Shown piece after piece: positions 59,938 through 64,000 of a stretch of 64,000 bases of DNA. A program made the translations under genes and the position numbers. The stretch spans positions 5,644,501-5,708,500 of the forward strand of contig NC_135241.1 of NCBI RefSeq assembly GCF_947623445.1, read 5' to 3'. Below the pieces are notes generated by a model that did no database searches, was not told the origin of the DNA, and was given only the letters and a program-made list of their open reading frames with translations. Positions within the stretch are counted from its first letter, which is position 1; each line of letters begins with the position of its first letter. Origin of the DNA: Clavelina lepadiformis. Its lineage: Eukaryota > Chordata > Ascidiacea > Aplousobranchia > Clavelinidae.

Positions 59938-62876
59938 ATTAATCCAACATTACGTTCGAGCTCTACTAGGAAGGCAAAGTGGTTATTCATATTACTCATG
60001 TGATAAAAAAACAGTTAAAGTAAGGTTTTTCACTTGTTTCCATTGTTATACCATGCACATAGGTTTCCCACAATACAGTTACAGTGCGGTAATTTATTCA
60101 TGTGCAGGTTTAATATGTAGCATGCCTAATTCTGTGGTATATTCTTTGTAGTATCTGTATTGCTGTTGTTTTTCATTAAAGCCATTCAGTTATTTAAATA
60201 AAACTATTTTACCATCTCGTAAGCGCTGATATGCGAAAGAGATTAATTCCGTTTGCTTTAGTTAGGGCAGGGCAGTGTCAATATTAGGTTGCCTTGAAGT
60301 TTTGTACGAATGGAAATTATAATAAATATTTTATTTAAAGGTGAAAAAACCTTCAAGATTAGCTGTTACAATTCCATAATTCTTTGCCATTGTACTTATA
60401 CATAATAACTTAATCTGGCTAATGCAGTACTGTATTACTATATGTCATTTTTCGGCTGAATATACATCTGCGTTTCACTGCCACTGTTACTACGGACTGT
60501 TCACATCACCTTTTCACGTTCGCCAATGTCCGCCGTGCCGCTCCACACACTCACAATAGCATTGTTACAATGGCTGAAAGAGAAAAATCCACTTCGCGTT
60601 CCTGATCGATTCTGTGTCAATGGTAAACAAAGGCTACTTAAGCCAGACAATACGGCAATTATTACAACATAATATACGACGATATTTAAAACTTCTGGAG
60701 CGTGTGTACGCTTGTTTTGGACGTTTTCCAATGACATTAGCTCATGCCCAAAACAAATACATGAGCCAAAACAATAAATATGTTTGTATGCAGATGTTTA
60801 GGTCGACGCTGTAACTCCATTTTATGGAGGTAACCGAGATGAATTATTTTGTGGGTTTGGTGGCCATGCTAACCAACTATCTTACAGCAACAATTGTATT
60901 ATTGCTATCTTGCATGTTTTAAGCCCTTGGACTTTGCCACTTTTCCTGCTCGTTAACTGTTCGTGAACATGGGTTTTATTGTGCTATAATTACAACAATT
61001 AGCATCCTAACTTTCGCTCTGCACAGTTAATGACAAAACGCGAGTATGGCAATAAGAAAAAAGAAAATGTGTCTAGTTGGAATTGGAGAAATCAATCTAA
61101 TAACGCGGCTGTAAGCGTTGAAAAAAATGTATCGACTACAAAGATGTACAGTATTTATGTAGGATACATAAATAGAAAAAGTAAATTAAATAAATAGAAA
61201 AAAAAACAAAAAAATTAAAAAAATTAAAATAAATAGAAAACTGAAAAAATAAAGGTAAAAGATTAGCCCGAGTAAAACGGCAAATAAATTGATTGGTCAA
61301 ACAACGAAAGATGGTCTTCTAAAAATCAATGCCGTCGTTGTTAAACATGAAAAGAAGTCCTAAGCAAATTATGGCAGCCAAACTTTCACAAATTTTGCTT
61401 ATTACATAGGCCACATAACGTCTAAGTATTTTGTTTACATTTTGTGTATAGCCTTCGTAGTTCAATAACTAATTTTCATTTAATGATGCTACTACTCGTT
61501 TTTGGCTGCGTTGTGTACTGTCTTTTTTAAATTGATTTTTTTCCATTCTATAAAAGGATTTCTAAAATATGAGAAGCGCGTCAGGCTTTGTGGATAAACA
61601 AATTTGATATTTCCGATAGCAGACGAGACGTCGTGTTTTTTCTATAACTTAAAACCTTACGCGTTTTTTATTTACTGGTTCGCATTGTAATAACTTCTGA
61701 AATTTGTTTAAATTTGTATTTAACCTGGTACAAAAAACGAACGTTTTGATCCAAACTAAGTCGAACGTTATAAAAATAATCAACACCATAGAGATATGAT
61801 GCACATTCCTAAATTGGGACAATTTGTCCATCTTAAGAGTAGGCTATAGGTTATCATGTCTATAGGCTATCATGTCATGCACTGTCCACAAACTGTTCCT
61901 GAATGACAAACCGCTAAATTTGCCAACTGTTGTCACGTTTGCGTGACAGCTAACTCATGTCTTTTGATTATTAATAGGCCTAAGCTATAGCAAAAAAGAA
62001 ATCAACTGCAACATCAAACTAAAACCTAATTATGGAGCAGCAAGGTCCTGGCAGAAATTAAAATTTGGGTCCTTTCTTTTTAAAATAGCTCAAAACTCAA
62101 CAGAAAGTTTGTTTTTGGTCAATATGTCAAAAGAAAAGAGGCAATGTGATGGACTTAAAACAATAGTCAATTTTGTGCCACCGTGTGGCTGAAAAATTAT
62201 TGCTCTGTCCCATCAAGGGTATATCCCATCGTGGTCGACTTTCCTCTACATTTTGTACATTCGTCTTACCAAGTACCCTTACAAGTTTATTCAATAAACC
62301 AATGTGTTTTTACATATGGTATCTTTATAACCTAAGCGTACATAGCCTACCGGTGTTATCATGCTGAAGCCATATTTCTCATTTTACATCAAAGCGATAT
62401 TCCAGGTATAGGACTACTGGAAATAAATATAACATTTAAAAAAAAGAAATGCTTGTTACTCACTGAGTAATTGATTGTAAATGCTAACTAAATATTTTTC
62501 TTACATTATAATTTACCTTTGTAACGTATCCGAAAACTTATAACGTTATATTAATTATATAAGTTATCTTTAATAACTCTGTTAATCAATATCTCCTTGA
62601 AGAGCGTGTTCACCCCAGCTTCATAAGCAGCAAAATAGAGTAACAAGCGGTAGAAGAATAGAGACGAGAGTTTCCAAACTTTTACAAACAGAATTGAGTT
62701 TACCATTCCCATAACATGTATTAAACCCATAACATTGTACAAGACAGGAGTCTTGTATTGTTTTAACGAATAACGTCCATATAATTTGGCATTTTCTAAC
62801 AATTTTAAACAACATTTGTCCAAAAAACGGAAGGAAGCCGGGAATGAATTGAGAGCAGCATTGTTGTCGTATCTAA
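59938..62876. other. Intergenic DNA between the 57,763 gene and the SLC5 gene
   Basis: No supported exon. It holds an A-rich low-complexity tract (61,185-61,262). The part just left of 62,877 is the 3' UTR of the SLC5 gene; a 109-codon open frame there lies after its stop codon. Confidence 0.5.
61185..61262. repeat. A-rich low-complexity tract
   Basis: Reiterated AAATAAATAGAAAA and AAAATTAAAA units over about 80 bp. Confidence 0.7.
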
Positions 62877-63657
62877 TCATGCATATTCTTTTACATTGTC
62901 TTCGCTTGTAGAGTTACTGCTAGTAATTGAATCATCGACTTCTTCATTTTTTACACGGCACAGTTTTATCATTTCGTCCGACTCTGAACGTGTTTCCTTT
63001 TTCACTTCCGGAACACCAAAACGAAAGAACTTTATTATTTTTTTTGGAAGCATTGGATTATCCACGACAGGCAGGAAATATTTCGGATCGCTTTTCGCAG
63101 GGTCATTTGCTCCTGCAAAAGAGAAATTCCAAGTTAGTCTTAATCTTGTTTCGTTATAGCTTATAACTTATTAGGCCTATACTTGGTTATCATAAAGAAA
63201 GACTAACCCGTTGCAAATGATACTAATAACCCTACAATTATTGTAATGGCAAATCCGATTGCACTGTGATACATGAATGATACTGGAAACCACGTGTAGG
63301 ATTGTCTGCAATAATAAACATATTTAATATCAAACGCAAAATACTCAACATTGAAATCAAAAAAGTTAACAATACAATATCTATTTTGCTAGTTACGCCT
63401 AACAAAATATCTCAACCAAACAACTGCTCTTCTATTTTTTTCACTTACTCTTCTTGGATTGGTGTCGATGTCGTCAGATTCCAGACTCCGTTCTTCAATG
63501 AACTGATCCCAAGCCAAGTCTGGTTTCCTGGATTTGTGCAATTATTGGTGGATATTGGCAACAACCTTTTCATTTCCGGTGGGATTCCATATACAATTGC
63601 GCTGACTGAAATCCAGCCAGCCATTGCCATTCCAACTACCAATCCGACAAGTGCACC
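62877..63657 (-). CDS. SLC5-family sodium-solute symporter, C-terminal exons (partial)
   Basis: The last three exons are 63449-63657, 63208-63305 and 62877-63112, with consistent phases. The first gives a membrane helix, GALVGLVVGMAMAGWISVSA, then YGIPPEMKRLLPISTNNCTN, close to the SMCT/SMVT pattern (Y-PP----LPL-T--C). The next gives QSYTWFPVSFMYHSAIGFA and IIVGLLVSFATG, the final helix. The last exon encodes a cytosolic tail with NPMLPKKIIKFFRFGVPEV and an acidic, serine-rich end. The subfamily (monocarboxylate or multivitamin carriers, SLC5A8/A12/A6) is probable; the exact member is not certain. NCTN and NQTW/NLTT sites suit a glycosylated outer loop. Earlier exons lie beyond the right edge. 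Confidence 0.85.
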
Positions 63658-64000
63658 CTATCAACAAAAGGTTATAATTTGCTTTCTTATCGTTGAATAA
63701 CGTATAACTTAGAAGTATGCAAAATTGCAAACAAACAGTGAAACAAATATCAAGTAAAATTATATGATTTTAATAACTATGTTTGCGTTTTCTCGCAAGA
63801 TATAAACTTCCTGTCAAATGTCGTAACATGTCGCTTCTCTAAACTGATCGCAGTTTCCTGTCGAACGTTTTCTAGCGGCTGCGCTTCGTGTCGCTTATAC
63901 GTTTATTTCTTTGTGACGTGTCTTCAGAGTCGTAATGACTCGAGTTAGTGACTGGAATGTAGTCACTTTTTTCAAAGACTCGACTTGACTCAAGTCCCTT
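63658..64000. other. Intron of the SLC5 gene with GACTCGAGT-type repeat at the edge
   Basis: No exon seen. From about 63,931 the sequence has repeated GACTCGAGT, GACTTGACTC and AGTCACT units that look like the border of a repeat element cut by the window end. Confidence 0.4.

Noticed and set aside
62551-62876. 109-codon minus frame rich in Leu and Phe
   Set aside because: It lies directly after the stop of the SLC5 gene, in its 3' UTR.

Overview
This window looks like compact invertebrate-chordate DNA, most probably a tunicate (ascidian). It is AT-rich, its genes have many small exons and short introns, and its proteins read as animal proteins: a SLC4A11-type transporter, UBE2J2, SDHD, an SLC5 carrier, an EGF-ZP membrane protein and a pair of Sulfotransfer_4 genes. 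The species is inferred from gene content and style; no marker proves it. All exon models were built by hand from open frames, splice sites and phase arithmetic.

Layout. 1-432 (+) holds the last coding exons of an unrecognised gene with an acidic, tyrosine-rich tail. 433-16,761 is mostly non-coding, with one hAT-type MITE and one tentative first exon near 11,174. 16,762-19,581 (-) is a complete 12-exon gene for a secreted/anchored EGF-ZP protein of about 533 residues. 21,935-28,829 (-) holds a tandem pair of Sulfotransfer_4 genes. The downstream copy (27,107-28,829) is intact at 274 residues; the other (about 21,935-26,635) is a decayed paralogue split by a 2.4-kb MULE-type DNA transposon, which itself carries a nested hAT MITE, and by a second hAT-like element. 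29,623-36,663 is rich in DNA transposons (a 2-kb relative of that hAT-like element, small MITEs, a pogo-type MITE). 35,529-38,295 (+) is SDHD. 39,221-52,190 (-) is a complete 22-exon SLC4A11-like gene (853 residues). 55,393-56,209 (+) is UBE2J2 in two exons. 57,763-59,919 (-) is a 5-exon conserved-looking gene of unknown function (238 residues). 62,877-63,657 (-) holds the last three exons of an SLC5 sodium-solute carrier that runs off the right edge.

The genes form no operon or pathway cluster. SDHD is a mitochondrial inner-membrane subunit, SLC4A11 and the SLC5 protein are plasma-membrane carriers, UBE2J2 is an ER-anchored ubiquitin-conjugating enzyme, and the EGF-ZP protein is an extracellular-matrix or egg-coat type protein. 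The most informative feature is the sulfotransferase pair. The intact copy supplies near-empty reference sites for the insertions in its dead neighbour, which allows target duplications to be read and the insertions to be ordered. I found no virus-derived element, CRISPR array, rRNA or intact tRNA gene.
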